A DNA stretch of 50,000 nucleotides from Prorocentrum cordatum (GCA_963575745.1 CAUYUJ010021037.1:50001-100000), one strand, 5' to 3'. Counted from the stretch's first letter, positions 20,560 to 31,244 are shown. Notes: generated from the sequence alone by a model not told the origin. Program-made: numbers and translations.

Positions 20560-21150
20560 AGGCGAAACGCCCAGCCCGCCCTAAAAACTGGAGAGGATAT
20601 TTATAAGGACAACGAATGAGGGAGGAGGAGGAGGAGAAGGAGCGGAAGGATCAGTGGAAGGAGGAGAAGGTCGTTTCTTTCGTCCGCTCTTACGGCCAGA
20701 ACCTGCCCGACACGGAGCGGTCGGCTGTAATCGCCACCGCGTGGCGCCGCATCCAGCGCACGCTGGTGGTGGGCAACGCCAAAATGATCCTCGGCGCCTG
20801 CCAGGTGCCAGCGGCGCACGCCACGCCTACCTCAGCAGCGCCGCCCTGCGTTGCCCGCCGCCGCCGCACTTAAGCACAGTCCTTGCCTCCCGGCGGCGAC
20901 GACCGCTCAACATCCAGGTCTCGAGCCGCCCCGCGCCCGGTCACTCGCCGCTCGATGACGCTGCCGCCCCCGCGGCCACCTTGGCGCTGGACTGCCCGAC
21001 GTCAGAAGCGCGCTGCCCAGAACCACTTCCGACGCCCCCGCCCCCACCCCCCCCCCCGACCCGCCCCTCCTTCCTCTGGCTGGCCGCCCCTGCATTTGAT
21101 TTTTGTGTTGTTCTGCCTTGACACTGGTTTTTTGGGGTGCATGTCTTGTC
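20560..21150 (+). other. GC-rich stretch, doubtful reading frame
   Basis: A frame from 20616 reads VVSFVRSYGQNLPDTERSAV and IATAWRRIQRTLVVGNAKMI before turning into a low-complexity tail and a stop at 20871. It begins in GGA repeat and matches no family I know. Otherwise nothing is seen. Confidence 0.25.
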
Positions 21151-21153
21151 GCG

Positions 21154-21190
21154 GGCACCTGGGCGGGATGTCGCCCCCCGTCCAGGTGCC
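21154..21190. repeat. Hairpin, 13-bp arms
   Basis: GGCACCTGGGCGG (21154-21166) pairs with CCGTCCAGGTGCC (21178-21190) with one G-T position and an 11-base loop. Confidence 0.8.
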
Positions 21191-21304
21191 GAAAACCCCG
21201 CCCCTGGATGGACACGCGCCTTAATGATTCATAATTGGACTCTGGCCCGATACCGGGCCCCGAGGGACACCAGCCCTACAGTGGGTCTGGTGCTGGGGTC
21301 GCGG

Positions 21305-21860
21305 ATTCAGAGAGGAGAGAGGAGGAGGAAGAGGAGGAGGATGGGAGGAGGAGGATGGGAGGAGGAGGAGAGAGGAGGAGGAAGAGGAGGAAGAGGAGAA
21401 GGAGGAGGACGAGGAATGGGGGGGAAGAGAAGGAGAAGGAAAAGGAGGAGGAGGAGGAGGAGGAAGAGGAGGAGGAGGAGAAAGAGGGGAGATGGAGGAA
21501 TGGGGAGAAGGAGGATGGGAGGAGGAGAAGAAAAAGGAGAGAGGAGGAGGAGGGGGGGAGGAGGAGGAGGAGGAGGAGGAGGAGGAGAGAGGAGGAGAGG
21601 AGGAGGAGAGCAGCAGGAGGAGGAGGAGGAGGACGAGGGTAGAGGATAGAAGAGGAGGAGGTGAGGGGGACGAGGAGGATGATGATGAGGAGGAGGCAGA
21701 GGAGAAGGAGGAGGGCGGAGTAGGAGGAGGAGGAGTATGAGGAAGAGGGAGGAGAAGGAGGAGGGGAGAGGAGGAGGAAGAGGAGGAGCAGCAGGAGGAG
21801 GAGGAGCCGGAGGAAAAGGAGGTGGAAGAGGCAGAGGGGGAGGAGGAAGAGGAACACCTC
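21305..21860 (+). repeat. Long (GGA)n tract
   Basis: About 550 bases of purine tract, GGA with GAA, GAT and GCA interruptions. Acidic and arginine-rich frames on the plus strand and Ser/Pro/Leu frames on the minus strand are repeat translations. Confidence 0.95.
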
Positions 21861-22004
21861 CCATCCCCAAGGGGGATCCGCTCGCAGAAACTGCAGGCCA
21901 GAAACGCCGCGCCGGGGCAGAGCTCCCTGCAGGCCCTTCGGAGCGGCGGCAAGGCCCGCAAGCGCAGCGCGCCGTCGGAGAATCCGGCAACGCGCACCTC
22001 GGGG

Positions 22005-22041
22005 CAGAGGAGGAGGAGGAGGAGGAGGAGGAGGAGGAGGA

Positions 22042-22072
<31 letters not shown>

Positions 22073-22145
22073 GAGGGAAGGAGGAGGACGAGAAGGAGGA
22101 GGAGGGGGAGGAGGAGGAGGAGGAGGAGGAGGAGGAGGAGGAGGG
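22005..22145 (+). repeat. (GGA)n tract
   Basis: Near-pure GGA, separated from the previous tract by about 145 bases of ordinary sequence. Confidence 0.95.
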
Positions 22146-22902
22146 GTGGGCCTACCAGGACGACATAGAAGGAGCAGCCATGCGCAACACTCAGATCCAA
22201 TCGACACACCAACAGAGCGAGACGGCAGCACCGCGAAAAGCAACACCAACACCAAGACCCCAGTTTCCTGCGTATCGACCAGTACACAGGCCATACTGGG
22301 GATAGAGAGCAGACGCTGTACTCTCGGACCTGACATCGCCTACAGCAACAACTCGCTGAACGACAGTGGCCACCAGAAGTACGACTACTGATAGGCTGCC
22401 TACTCCGTCTTCACCCCCTGCAGCGCTTGCACTCCGCGGCTCGGCTTCCTTACTCTGGGCCCCCTATGGGCCCTCTACTGTCGCCGTCCACTCCTCCCAA
22501 TCAAAAGGCCATTGGCTACTTCACAGGCCTTGTCCACGTGCTCTCGCAGGGTGGTGGAGAAGTTTGGGATTTGAAAGCTCTGCAACAAATCTACTCTGAA
22601 CGCCTTCCTGGACACGCTGCTTCAAAAAGCCGCTATTTGCAAATACTTTATACGTGCTGACCGAATCGCCACCCTCTTCTAGCCGCTACCTCTTCTAGCC
22701 GCTACCCTCTGCTGCACTTGAAACGCTGTTCAGGCTAAATACGCTACAGTAGTTGAACCACTTTGGTCAGCAAGTAAAAACTGTGCCAGCCACATTGCAT
22801 CAGTTATCAGACTAACACTTTTCACAGAAGGCCAGACGGCGCGACCCGACGACTAATGGACAAAAGATCTCCCTGATATGTGGGGTGTGGAGGGGGACGA
22901 AT

Positions 22903-23058
22903 GACCATTCTGTGCGCCACGCCGTGTACAGGAGAACGCTCTCATGAAGCTTACGAAGACAGCACTACCAAAGAGCAACGCTAAAACAAACTACAGTCTC
23001 GCACGATCGATCATGCCAATATTTCAAGCTTAGCTGGCTCGGCACGTCTTTTCTCACC
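22903..23058 (+). repeat. Diverged direct repeat, copy 1
   Basis: Shares with 23565-23722 the order CCATTCTGTGCGCCACGCC, GAACGCTCTCATG, AACGCTAAAACAAACTACAG, CATGCCAATATTTCAAGCTT, AGCTGGCT and TCTCACCT. Confidence 0.6.
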
Positions 23059-23564
23059 TCCTCCTTGCAGGGCAGCAGTACAAGCTGCTATGGGGAGGGC
23101 GGGTTGCGAGGTGTTCGGCACGTTCCTGCAATGATCGGAGAAAGCGCTACACTATCTCGGCCACCCCTAGGCTACAGGGAGTCGCCCCCGCAGTGTTGAT
23201 ACAGAACAGCTAGTACCCATGCGCCAACCCTTATTATTTTAATTCATGCGCCTGCACTGTCAGCGCCAACGAGCCTCACAGCCTGAGCAAGTAGTATCGA
23301 CGGCGCGGCACACTTCCTAGCTGCACCTCTGCCTCGCTCCTCAGAATTTGGTCGGAGGGTTGGGCACAACAGTTGGGGGAGGGAAGTTCACCCACGTCCC
23401 ATGCTACTGAGCCAGTGTCAAAAACATGTTGACGTCGCCTGCGCCAAACCCACACGGGTCTCTGTGCATGAGCCCTTCCCATACGCTGGGGACCCCATGC
23501 GACGCGTGCTGGATGCATGCGCGGGCAACACCTTTTAGACCTCGCAGCTCTCCATACTGGCTGT

Positions 23565-23722
23565 GGCCATTCTGTTGCGCTACGCCTCGGTAGAGCGGAA
23601 CGCTTCCATGCAATTTACGAATGCAAAATTACTCCAGAACAACGCTCAGGTACAGTACAGGCAGGCACAGCCGACCATGCCTTTCTTCCAAGTTTAGCTG
23701 ATTAGTCACGCCTTGTCTCACC
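23565..23722 (+). repeat. Diverged direct repeat, copy 2
   Basis: Matching blocks: CCATTCTGTTGCGCTACGCC, GAACGCTTCCATG, AACGCTCAGGTACAGTACAG, CATGCCTTTCTTCCAAGTTT, AGCTGATT and TCTCACCT. A third, shorter match may start near 23945. Confidence 0.6.
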
Positions 23723-24559
23723 TACGTTTCGTACGCCAACCTTGCCACTGATGACAAACCAATACTGCATGAACAAACCACTTACCAGCAAACCGCGTGC
23801 CTCACCTTGCCACACGATGCCGTCAGTATAAACTGTAGTACGGTAAGCCGCATGATCAGCCAGTACCGTCTGAGCCGGTCACTCTTCCCCTACTTACTCG
23901 GACCTTCTGCTAGCCCAACTCTCAGTTGGTTATACTGAGAGGTTGTGGTCGTTGCCATTTGGGCACCTCGGTAGGGGACGTGCCCTCCTCGCCATTCCCG
24001 CTGTGGGCTACCTACAACAGCACAGTCCAATAGTACGCAGCAGCCCTCAACGTTGCAGTACTGTTAGCACTTGGCCAACCAATTCCCGCCTGTGCCAACC
24101 ACTACAAAAAGTGGACAAAAACGCCCAACCTACCACATTTGTACAAGCCGTCGCCGGTTCCGTGTTTTGCTTAACTGACTCTTCTACTAAGGAGGATATG
24201 TCATTGAGAGAAAGGTGTGGGATTGGGGATCGGGATGGTGGAATCACCAGAGGACTGCGTCTTATCCTGCTACAGCTCAAATGCAAGTTGCGTGCATGCG
24301 GATGTCGTTACTCGTTCCGTGCCTCCTCTTACTTAGGACATCGTTCGATTTCGGTTGGTCCTCCGCTCTCCCACCGGCCCTGCGAGTCTAGCGTAAACTT
24401 TCTGCCCACTGGCCTCTTTCTGTACTTCATCTCTGGCCTTGACCTGTTACTAGTTCTACGCTGGCCACGCTGAAGTAGTTGCCGCCAGATCTAAGTCGGA
24501 TCGCCTTACATGTTCTAAACTGCAGAACGCACCAGCCCACACGCTCATATATGGCCAAC

Positions 24560-24712
24560 TATGAAAAAGGAAGAGGGGGAGAAGTTGAGGCGGAGGGGGA
24601 GGGAGGAGGACAAGGAGGAGGGGGATGGGTGAGGAGGTGTGTGTGTGGGGGGGGGGCGAATGGAGGAGGACGAGGAAGGAGAGGGGAGAGGCGGGGAAAG
24701 GACAAACTATAG
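24560..24712 (+). repeat. Degenerate GGA-rich tract
   Basis: Purine-rich with a GTGTGTGTGGGG island. Confidence 0.85.
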
Positions 24713-24750
24713 CCTAGAGATCCGAGGCTCTGGAAAAATTGGACCGGCCG

Positions 24751-24850
24751 GCTTTTGGCGGTTTTCGCCTTTCGCCAGGCCCCGGGACCGTCAAACAACT
24801 ACTCAGAACAAAAAGCTGGCCCTGGGGAAGCTGTCCAGACCTCGAGGGGC
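24751..24850 (+). repeat. Dispersed ~90-bp repeat, copy A
   Basis: TTCGCCAGGCCCCGGGACCG then TCAAACAACTACTCAGAACA and CTGGCCCTGGGGAAGCTGTC. Same element as 38865-38955, 39455-39540, 41008-41095 and, inverted, 40425-40512 and 48880-48950. Confidence 0.75.
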
Positions 24851-25034
24851 CCACGCATCGAAACAAATGGGGCGCCAGATGTCTAGGAGTGGCGCTCGCG
24901 CCACGTCTGACGTCACACCCCTTCCACCCATCCCTTCCCATTGCGCCGGTCTTTGATTTGACCGCCGCTGGTGCCTGCCATTGCGAACCTGGAACTCCCC
25001 AAAACACTGCATCGTGTTATGAGTAATCGGAAAT

Positions 25035-25190
25035 AGAGAGCCGAACAGGAGGAAAAGGGGGAGGAAAAGGACGAGGAGGACGAGGACGGATGATAATGGG
25101 GAGGAGGACGGGGAAGGAGGAGGAAACAGGAGGAACAAGGAGGGGGAGGACGAGGACGAACAGCAGCAGCGAAAACTAGAGCGGGAGGAG
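25035..25190 (+). repeat. Degenerate GGA/GAC-rich tract
   Basis: Purine-rich, many GACGAGGA words. Confidence 0.85.
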
Positions 25191-25524
25191 CGGATGGGCT
25201 TGCGCGTCAGAGTGGACAATTCAAAATATGATCCGCCCGAGAAAGGCTAAGCCGTCCAAACAACTGCTCACGCCCTCACCAGACAACTTGAAAATAACAA
25301 AGCCACAGCCTAGCGATGATTGCACAGGTGGTAAAGCAAACCAATCAGCGGCTGCAAACGCACTGCGGCTAGGCAGCCCACCACAGATCGAAAAACACCA
25401 GAGAAAACCCCAATCAGTGGATCTTGTATTGTTCAAAATCTATATGTCCTTCTCTCTCTCTCTCTATCTCTCTCTCTCGACTTTGTCTCTATCAATATTT
25501 CTTGAGCCTGTCTCTAATTTTCCG

Positions 25525-25670
25525 GGATAGCGGCCGTCACCGGCTCCGCCCCCACCCCCCCGTTCCGCGCCAGCAGCGTCCGGGAAGGCCTAGGGGTGAC
25601 CGATGCCAAGTAGGAGCAGCATGTAGGTGGCGATCTGCACCACAGCGCCTGTGTACCCCACAGTGCTCTC
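25525..25670 (-). repeat. Inverted partner of 33108-33262
   Basis: The minus strand reads CACAGGCGCTGTGGTGCAGA, TCGCCACCTACATGCTGCTC, CCCTAGGCCTTCCCGGACGC and GGTGACGGCC, matching the plus strand of 33108-33262 in order. Confidence 0.85.
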
Positions 25671-25915
25671 GTGCACCACAGCGCGCGTGTACACCTCAGC
25701 GACTGCGTACACCGCAACAGCCATGTGCAACGCAGCGCCTGTGTACACCACAGCTCTTGCGTGCACCACAGCGACTGTGTACACCGCGACGAATGTGTAC
25801 ACTTGCGTGTACCGCAGCGCCTGTGCACACCACGACCACGACGCCTGTGTACACCACAGCATCCGCGTGCAATGCAGCGCTGGTGTACACCACAGCGCCT
25901 GCGTGCACAGGCCAG
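25625..25915 (+). repeat. 18-bp minisatellite (TGTGTACACCACAGCGCC)
   Basis: About 16 imperfect copies. Being a multiple of 3 it keeps frames open (VYTTAP repeats). The same unit occurs inverted at 32410-32660. Confidence 0.95.
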
Positions 25916-26475
25916 GTACAAGAAACAGGTCGGTAAGGATCTATCTGCTGCGGACAGCTAAACACCATGCAAGGGAAGTGCTGATAATAACATGCGATGT
26001 TATTCCCTCCTCCTTCCTTCTCCTCCTCCTCCTCTTTCTCCTCCCCCCTTAGCGTTCCCCCCGTCGTGCGGGTCGGCGCTACAGCGCCCATGAGCATCTC
26101 AGCGTGAACCGCAGAATGGCAGATTGAATCAGTCCGCATGCATGGTTCTCGGACGGCCAATTTTGTGGGAGCTGTCTGGACGTAGATGGGACGAGTTAGG
26201 ATGATGCGGGAGGGCCCGGGAGGACTCTTAGTCTTTCGACCTTCCTTTATCCATACGATTGCTGTCCAAATCCTACATAAACCAACTGTTTTCTGTGGAG
26301 CCACAGGCGCTCCATTTTGTCATAAGGGATGCACCGTAGCACCCTGCAGTCGCGGATAAGAGTGAAGGGATGGCGGGAAAGTTTGCAGTGCGAGGCTGGG
26401 AAGAAGCCCGCCGCTTAATTTCCACAGATTATACAATGAGCCCGCCGCAGGCGCTGATTGTTCGTGCAACCAATG

Positions 26476-26672
26476 TAGGTGGGTCGCGGGCCGGGTCGCG
26501 GGTGGGCCGCGGGTGGGTCGCGGGCGTGTCGCGGGCTGGGTCGCGGGTGTGTCGCGGGCTGGGTCGCGGGTGGGTTGCGGGGTGGGTCGCGGGTGGGTGT
26601 CGCGGGTGGGTGTCGCAGGTGGGTCGCGGGTGGGTCGCGGGTGGGGTCGCGGGGTGTGTCGCGGGTGGGTCG
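26476..26672 (+). repeat. 11-bp minisatellite (GTGGGTCGCGG)
   Basis: About 17 copies with small indels. Same unit as in 30582-30675 and 31402-32040. Preceded by CCCGCCGCAGGCGC, as in the longer array. Confidence 0.95.
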
Positions 26673-26799
26673 AAAACGGGGGATGCTGGGGTGGCGGTCT
26701 GGGGGCCGCCGCGCGGCACGATTTACTTCCGAGGTGCGCGTTGCAACGCGGGTGGGGGTGAGAAGGAGGGCGATATAGATCGAGAGAGAGAGGGAGCGG

Positions 26800-27060
26800 C
26801 GCGGTAAGGGGGGGGAGAGGGGGGGACTGGGAGAGGGAGGAAAGGACGAGAGGCCAGAACGCCCCCCCCCCCCCCCTATCGCCCGCGGCGCTGCCTGGGG
26901 GGGGGGGGGAGCAAAAAAACAAAAATCGACCATCTAGTTGTTTTTCTCCCCCCCCCATCGGGCGCTCCCCAGATACCCCCCGTCCCTCTGACGCCCCCCC
27001 GCCATCGCCCCCCCGCCACGCGCTACCTCTCCTCCTCTTTTGCTCATCTCCGCCCAAGCC
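26800..27060. other. Homopolymer-rich G and C runs, no gene
   Basis: Several runs of more than eight G or C. Frames crossing it are low complexity. Confidence 0.6.
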
Positions 27061-27099
27061 CCTTGCCCTCTTCACGGCGCCCCGAGCCAGGGGTGTTTT

Positions 27100-27610
27100 A
27101 ATCGATGGCCTTCAATTTCACTGAGGGGTACTGATTGTTTCACTCACAGTCAAGGCCCTGGGCCAAATGTGCTAGATTTCGTCTATGAAAGCGACTACAC
27201 ACATAAATATATATATATATATATATATATAACGATGAAGACATTCACATTTGGGGGCATTGATTGTTTCAATCACTTTCAGCGCCGTTGGCCGTGAGCG
27301 ACTACGAACAATCACATTGAGGGGCGCTAATTGCTCCAATCACACTGGTTCAGGGCCATGGCCCCGAGGCCTGGGAAAGGGGGGGGGGCCCAAAAAACGA
27401 CAGACCACATAACCTGACAGTTTATGTGTTGTGTCCCATCTTTCTTGTGCCCCCCACCCCCCAAAAAAGGCCTCAAGGCCCTGGCCCTGGATGTGATTGA
27501 AACAGTCCGTGCGCTTCAATGTGATTGTTTTAATGTTCGGCCCTCAATCACATTGAGGGGTATTGATTGTTTCAATCAAATTCAGGGCCCTGGGCCTCAT
27601 CTAAATAAAA
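27100..27610 (+). repeat. Four-copy repeat with hairpin TGATTGTTTCAATCA, plus (TA)n
   Basis: Units near 27105, 27245, 27318 and 27540 share CA(C/T)ATTGAGGGGTATTGATT, GTTTCAATCACATTCAGGGC and CCTGGGCC. In each the core TGATTG...CAATCA can pair across a 3-base loop. A (TA)n run lies at about 27205-27231. Confidence 0.8.
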
Positions 27611-27832
27611 CAATGACATCGAGAGCTGCCGATGCCAAGCATTGCTAAGGGGCCTTGCGGGAGAGGTATCACAGCGTGAATCGAGGCCCCGCAGCAATTG
27701 TTGGAATGCTTCGGAGTCTGCTGGGCAAGCCTGTGGGAGAACCTCGTTGGATACCCTGAGCCTTTTGGGGGACGCTCCAGAGCTGAGGAATATGCCGTCT
27801 TGGCATGGGCGATGCATTGTTGTTGATCACGG

Positions 27833-28665
27833 TTAGAATTGCTCGACGTCGGGTGGTCGTGATTAGCGTGGCTTGGCATTGGTTGGTCGTGCTTGGCATA
27901 GCTCGGTCGTGCTTAATTTGGTGGCCGTGCTTGGAATTGCTGGACATTGGCGGTCGGATGGCCATTGGCATTCCTGGGCATTGCGTGGTCGCGCCTTGCA
28001 CTACTTGGTCGCGCTCGGCATTGAGTGGTATCGCTTGGCACTGCTTGACGTTGGGTGAACATGCCTGGTGCTGCTTGGCATTGGGTGGTCGTGCATGCCA
28101 TTGTCTGGCACTCGTTGTCACGCTTGGCATTGCATGGCGATGCTTGGCATTGGTAGGCCGTCAGTGGCACTGCTTGGAATTGAACTGAGTGCCCCTCTTG
28201 GCATTTTTCGGTCGTGCTCGACATTGGTTGGCCGTGCTCGGCATTTGGTGTTCGTGCTTTGCATTGCTTGGCATTGCCTGTTCCTGCTCGGCACAGCTTG
28301 GCAATGTGTGGTCGTGTTTGGCGTTCCCTGGAATTTATTGGTCATGCTTGGAATTGCTTGGCAATGAGTGGTCGTCCTTGGCATTGCTTGGCATTGTTGG
28401 CAATGCTATGCATCGCCTGGCGTTGATTGCCATTTTTACTGGTTGTGTTTGGCGTTGATCGGCGTTGCGTATTTCGGCTTGGCATCGCTTGGCGATGTGC
28501 TGTCCTGCTTGGCATTGCTTGGCATTGCTTGCTCATGATTGGTATCGGTCGTACTTGGCGTAGCCTGGCATTGGGTGCTCGCGCATGGCATTGATTGGCC
28601 GTGTTTGGCATTGGCCGGTCGAGCTCGGCGCTGCTTAGCTTTGGTTGGTCGTGCTTGGCACTAAG
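27833..28665 (+). repeat. Degenerate minisatellite, TTGGCATTGC type (left arm)
   Basis: About 830 bases rich in GCTTGGCATTGCTTGG and TGGTCGTGCTTGGC words in no strict period. Its reverse complement fills 28715-28768, 29265-29425 and 29612-29980. Confidence 0.9.
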
Positions 28666-28764
28666 TGCCCCACCCCCAAGGCCTCTCGGATAAGCCTTCA
28701 GGGCATTTCGGGGTAAGCAATGGCACTCAATGGCAAGCAAGACCAACCAATCTACAGCGATGCC

Positions 28765-28845
28765 AAGCACGGGCCACCAGTGGATCACCACTTGGGTGAC
28801 TGTCCCACCAATGGAATTCCCCGGGGTGGCTGGCCCACAGACAGA
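28765..28845 (+). repeat. 80-bp repeat, copy 1 of 3
   Basis: GCACGGGCCACCAGTGGATC, ACCACTTGGGTGACTG, CCACCAATGGAATTCCCC, GGGGTGGCTGGCCCAC. Other copies at 29980-30056 and 30355-30430. Confidence 0.85.
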
Positions 28846-29045
28846 CATTCCTTGGAGTGGATGGATTTACCAGCGTAGAGGAGGGACCGCCAGTGGACTT
28901 TCTGGTGTGGAGAATCTCTGGTGTGGAGATTTCGTTAGTGGCCCCCCCTTGGTGTGGCATGTCCGCCAGTGCCATCGCAAAACGCTCGGTCTCCTTCCTG
29001 CTGCGCTGCAGGCACGTTGGCGGGGTTTGCCGCATGCAGCTTGAT

Positions 29046-29146
29046 GCGCGTGCATATATAGATATATACATATATATATATATATATGTATGTATGTATG
29101 TGTGCGTATGCGTATAGATTTATATCGGTGTGTGTGTGTGTGTGCG
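29046..29146 (+). repeat. (TA)n, TATG and (TG)n microsatellites
   Basis: ATATATATATATAT followed by GTATGTATGTATGTG and a run of GT dinucleotides. Confidence 0.95.
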
Positions 29147-29152
29147 TTCGGC

Positions 29153-29262
29153 TGTCCCCTTCGCAGCACCCTGAACACTACCCGATGGCCGAAGGGAAGC
29201 TCAGGCCCCGCCCAAGGGCCCATGGGGTCACGCCATCAGCTCTGAGGCGCGCAAGCACGGCC
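29153..29262 (+). repeat. 110-bp direct repeat, copy 1
   Basis: GTCCCCTTCGCAGCACCCTG, AACACTACCCGATGGCCGAA, GGGCCCATGGGGTCACGCCA, TCAGCTCTG. Copy 2 at 29502-29612. Confidence 0.9.
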
Positions 29263-29264
29263 AA

Positions 29265-29980
29265 CCAATGCTAAGCATGGCCAACCAATGCGAAGCAATG
29301 CAAGCACGACTAGCACTTGCTTACCACTAGAAACCATTAGCCATCAACGCTAAGCAGTGTCAGACATGGCCAAGCAATGCCCACCGATGCGAAGCACGAC
29401 CACTCACCGTCAAACAATGGCAAATCTGAAACCTACGTATGTAAATATATACACACGGCCATGCATGTTCGCACATACACACATGTGGACTATTCTCGGA
29501 GGTCCCCATTGCAGTACCCTGAACACGACCCGAAGGCCGAAGGGAAGGTAAGAGCTCTTTCAAAGGCCCATGGGGTCGCAGTCATCAGCCCTGGGGGTGT
29601 CTCAACGGCAAGCAACGCCAAACAATTTCAAGCAATACCAAGCATCAATGCAGGCACAACCAATCGCTGCCAACCAATACAAAGCATGAACCATCAGCGC
29701 CAAGCAGTGCCATGCACGACCAAGCAACGCCAAGCGTTGCCAAGCACGACTACTCGTCGCCAAACAATGTTATGCGCTATCAACCAATCCCACGCAATGG
29801 AACGCATGATCACTCAATGCCGAGCAAGACCGACCAACGTCAATCACGACCGATGCCAAGCACGATCGCCCAATGCCAAGCACGAGATATCAATGCCAGT
29901 CCCCGAAGAGCACGCCCGATCAATGCCACGCACGGCAAAGCAATGCCAAGCACGACCAACCAATACCAAGCAATTCCAGG
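29265..29980 (+). repeat. Degenerate minisatellite, inverted orientation (right arm)
   Basis: GCCAAGCAATGCCAAGCACG and GACCAACCAATG words, the reverse complement of the left arm. Interrupted at 29425-29612 by copy 2 of the 110-bp repeat and its A/T-rich lead. Confidence 0.9.
29502..29612 (+). repeat. 110-bp direct repeat, copy 2
   Basis: GTCCCCATTGCAGTACCCTG, AACACGACCCGAAGGCCGAA, GGCCCATGGGGTCGCAGTCA, TCAGCCCTG. Both copies are preceded by A/T- and CA/TG-rich sequence. Confidence 0.9.
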
Positions 29981-30056
29981 CACGGGCCGCCTGTGGATCA
30001 CCACCTGGGTGGCTGGTCCACCAATGGAATTGTCTCGGGGGCCTGGTCCACGTACA
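29980..30056 (+). repeat. 80-bp repeat, copy 2 of 3
   Basis: GCACGGGCCGCCTGTGGATC, ACCACCTGGGTGGCTGGTCC, ACCAATGGAATT. Confidence 0.85.
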
Positions 30057-30247
30057 ATCACACACACACTCTCTTTCTCTCTCACAAACGCACACACACA
30101 CGCACATACACACACACACACACCAACACCACACCACCACCACCGCCACCACCACCAAAACCACCATCACCATCACCACCACCACCACCACCACCACCAC
30201 CACCACCACCACCCTCACCACCACCACCACACACACTCACGCACGCA
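30057..30247 (+). repeat. (CA)n and (CAC)n microsatellites
   Basis: CA repeats with CT interruptions, then a long CAC run at about 30130-30235. Confidence 0.95.
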
Positions 30248-30354
30248 CGCAAGCCCTGAGTGGAGGGTCTACAATTGGGCGTCCTTGGAGTAGACGGCAA
30301 TGGGTCAACCAGACAGTGGAGACACCAACAGTGGGCAACCCTTGGGGTGGACGG

Positions 30355-30430
30355 ACACCGTCAGTGGACCACTCCTGGGTGGCTGGCTTACCAATGGAGT
30401 TCCCCTGGGGTGACTGGCCCACCAGCAGGC
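30355..30430 (+). repeat. 80-bp repeat, copy 3 of 3
   Basis: GTCAGTGGACCACTCCTGGG, TGGCTGGCTTACCAATGGAG, TTCCCCTGGGGTGACTGGCC. Confidence 0.8.
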
Positions 30431-30449
30431 TTCCCCCCACCCAACAAGA

Positions 30450-30535
30450 AAAAACGTGCGCGGCGCTAAGGCGAGAATCAGATTTTGGAGAGAATGTGCG
30501 CGGCGCTACAGCGAGAGGCCGAAATTGAAAAAATG
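30450..30535 (+). repeat. Isolated copies of the 20.2-kb tandem repeat family
   Basis: GTGCGCGGCGCTAAGGCGAG then GAATGTGCGCGGCGCTACAG, CGAGAGGCC and TTGAAAAAATG, matching the unit at 20172-20530 about 10 kb away. Confidence 0.7.
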
Positions 30536-30581
30536 TGGCTCCCCAGACCGCCACCCCAGAATCCCCCGCCCTCGAGAAGCG

Positions 30582-30900
30582 AGTGGGTCGCGGGCGGGTC
30601 GCGGGTGGGTCGAGGGTGGGTCGCGGGCGGGTCGCGGGGTGGGTCGCGGCTGGGTGGTGGGCCGGGTCGCGGGGGGGATGACGCCAAACAACAGCAAAAA
30701 CAACAACGACAACAACAACAACCACACATAAACAAACAAACAAACAACAATAATAATAGTAATAATACTACTACTGATAATTAGAATAATGTTAATCATG
30801 TTACTAATAATATTCATCATCCGCATCGGGGAATACCACGTCAGCCACGCACCCAGGGACAGTAAATGACTGTTCGGCCCCCTCACTCTGATATACGTAA
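30582..30900 (+). repeat. Composite block, copy 1: 11-bp minisatellite, (CAA)n, 85-bp tail
   Basis: GTGGGTCGCGG repeats (30582-30675), CAA-rich run (about 30690-30735), AAT-rich run, then CATCCGCATCGGGGAATACC, AGCCACGCACCCAGGGACAG, TAAATGACTGTTCGG and CCCCCTCACTCTGA. Order repeated at 31245-32415. Confidence 0.85.
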
Positions 30901-30999
30901 CGCCCCACAATTGCGGATAAGCGTGAGGGGGCGGGCGCGGGCGACGCGGGCGTCGAGCTCGCGGACCTCGTGGCCCTCAACTTCCCTGTCGATGGCGCC

Positions 31000-31228
31000 C
31001 TCCTCTTCCTCTTCCTCCTGCTCCTCCTCCTCCTCTTCCACTTCCTCGTCCGCGTCCTCGTCCTCATCGTCGTCGTCGTCCGCCTCCTCCTCCTCCTCCA
31101 TCACCTCCTCCTCCATCACCTCCTCCTCTTCCTCCTTTTCTTCCTCCTTTTCTTCCTCCTCTTCCTCCTCGTCCTCCTCGTCCTCCTCCTCCTCCTCCTC
31201 CTCCTCCTCCTCCTCCTCCTCCTCCTAA
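31000..31228 (+). repeat. (CTC)n tract
   Basis: Near-pure after 31090 with CTT and GTC interruptions. Confidence 0.95.
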
Positions 31229-31244
31229 CAGGAAACGCAGGGTG

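Larger units (their letters stand above)
22146..24545. other. Lower-GC region without a supported gene
   Basis: Visibly richer in A and T than its surroundings and free of GGA tracts. A plus-strand frame at 23943-24473 (176 residues) has no recognisable motif and no family resemblance. The region holds a diverged repeat pair (22903-23058 and 23565-23722). Confidence 0.5.

Noticed and set aside
21221-22336. Minus-strand frame of 371 residues
   Set aside because: Ser/Pro/Leu runs read from GGA repeat; no conserved motif.
23943-24473. 176-residue plus-strand frame as a gene
   Set aside because: No motif, uneven composition and no neighbouring exon; length is possible by chance in this region.
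25625-25915. CRISPR-like array
   Set aside because: Units of 18 bp follow each other without unique spacers, and the setting is eukaryotic; the same holds for the other arrays.
29840-30300. Frames through the CA/CAC microsatellite
   Set aside because: Poly-His/Thr/Pro and poly-Val runs are repeat translations.
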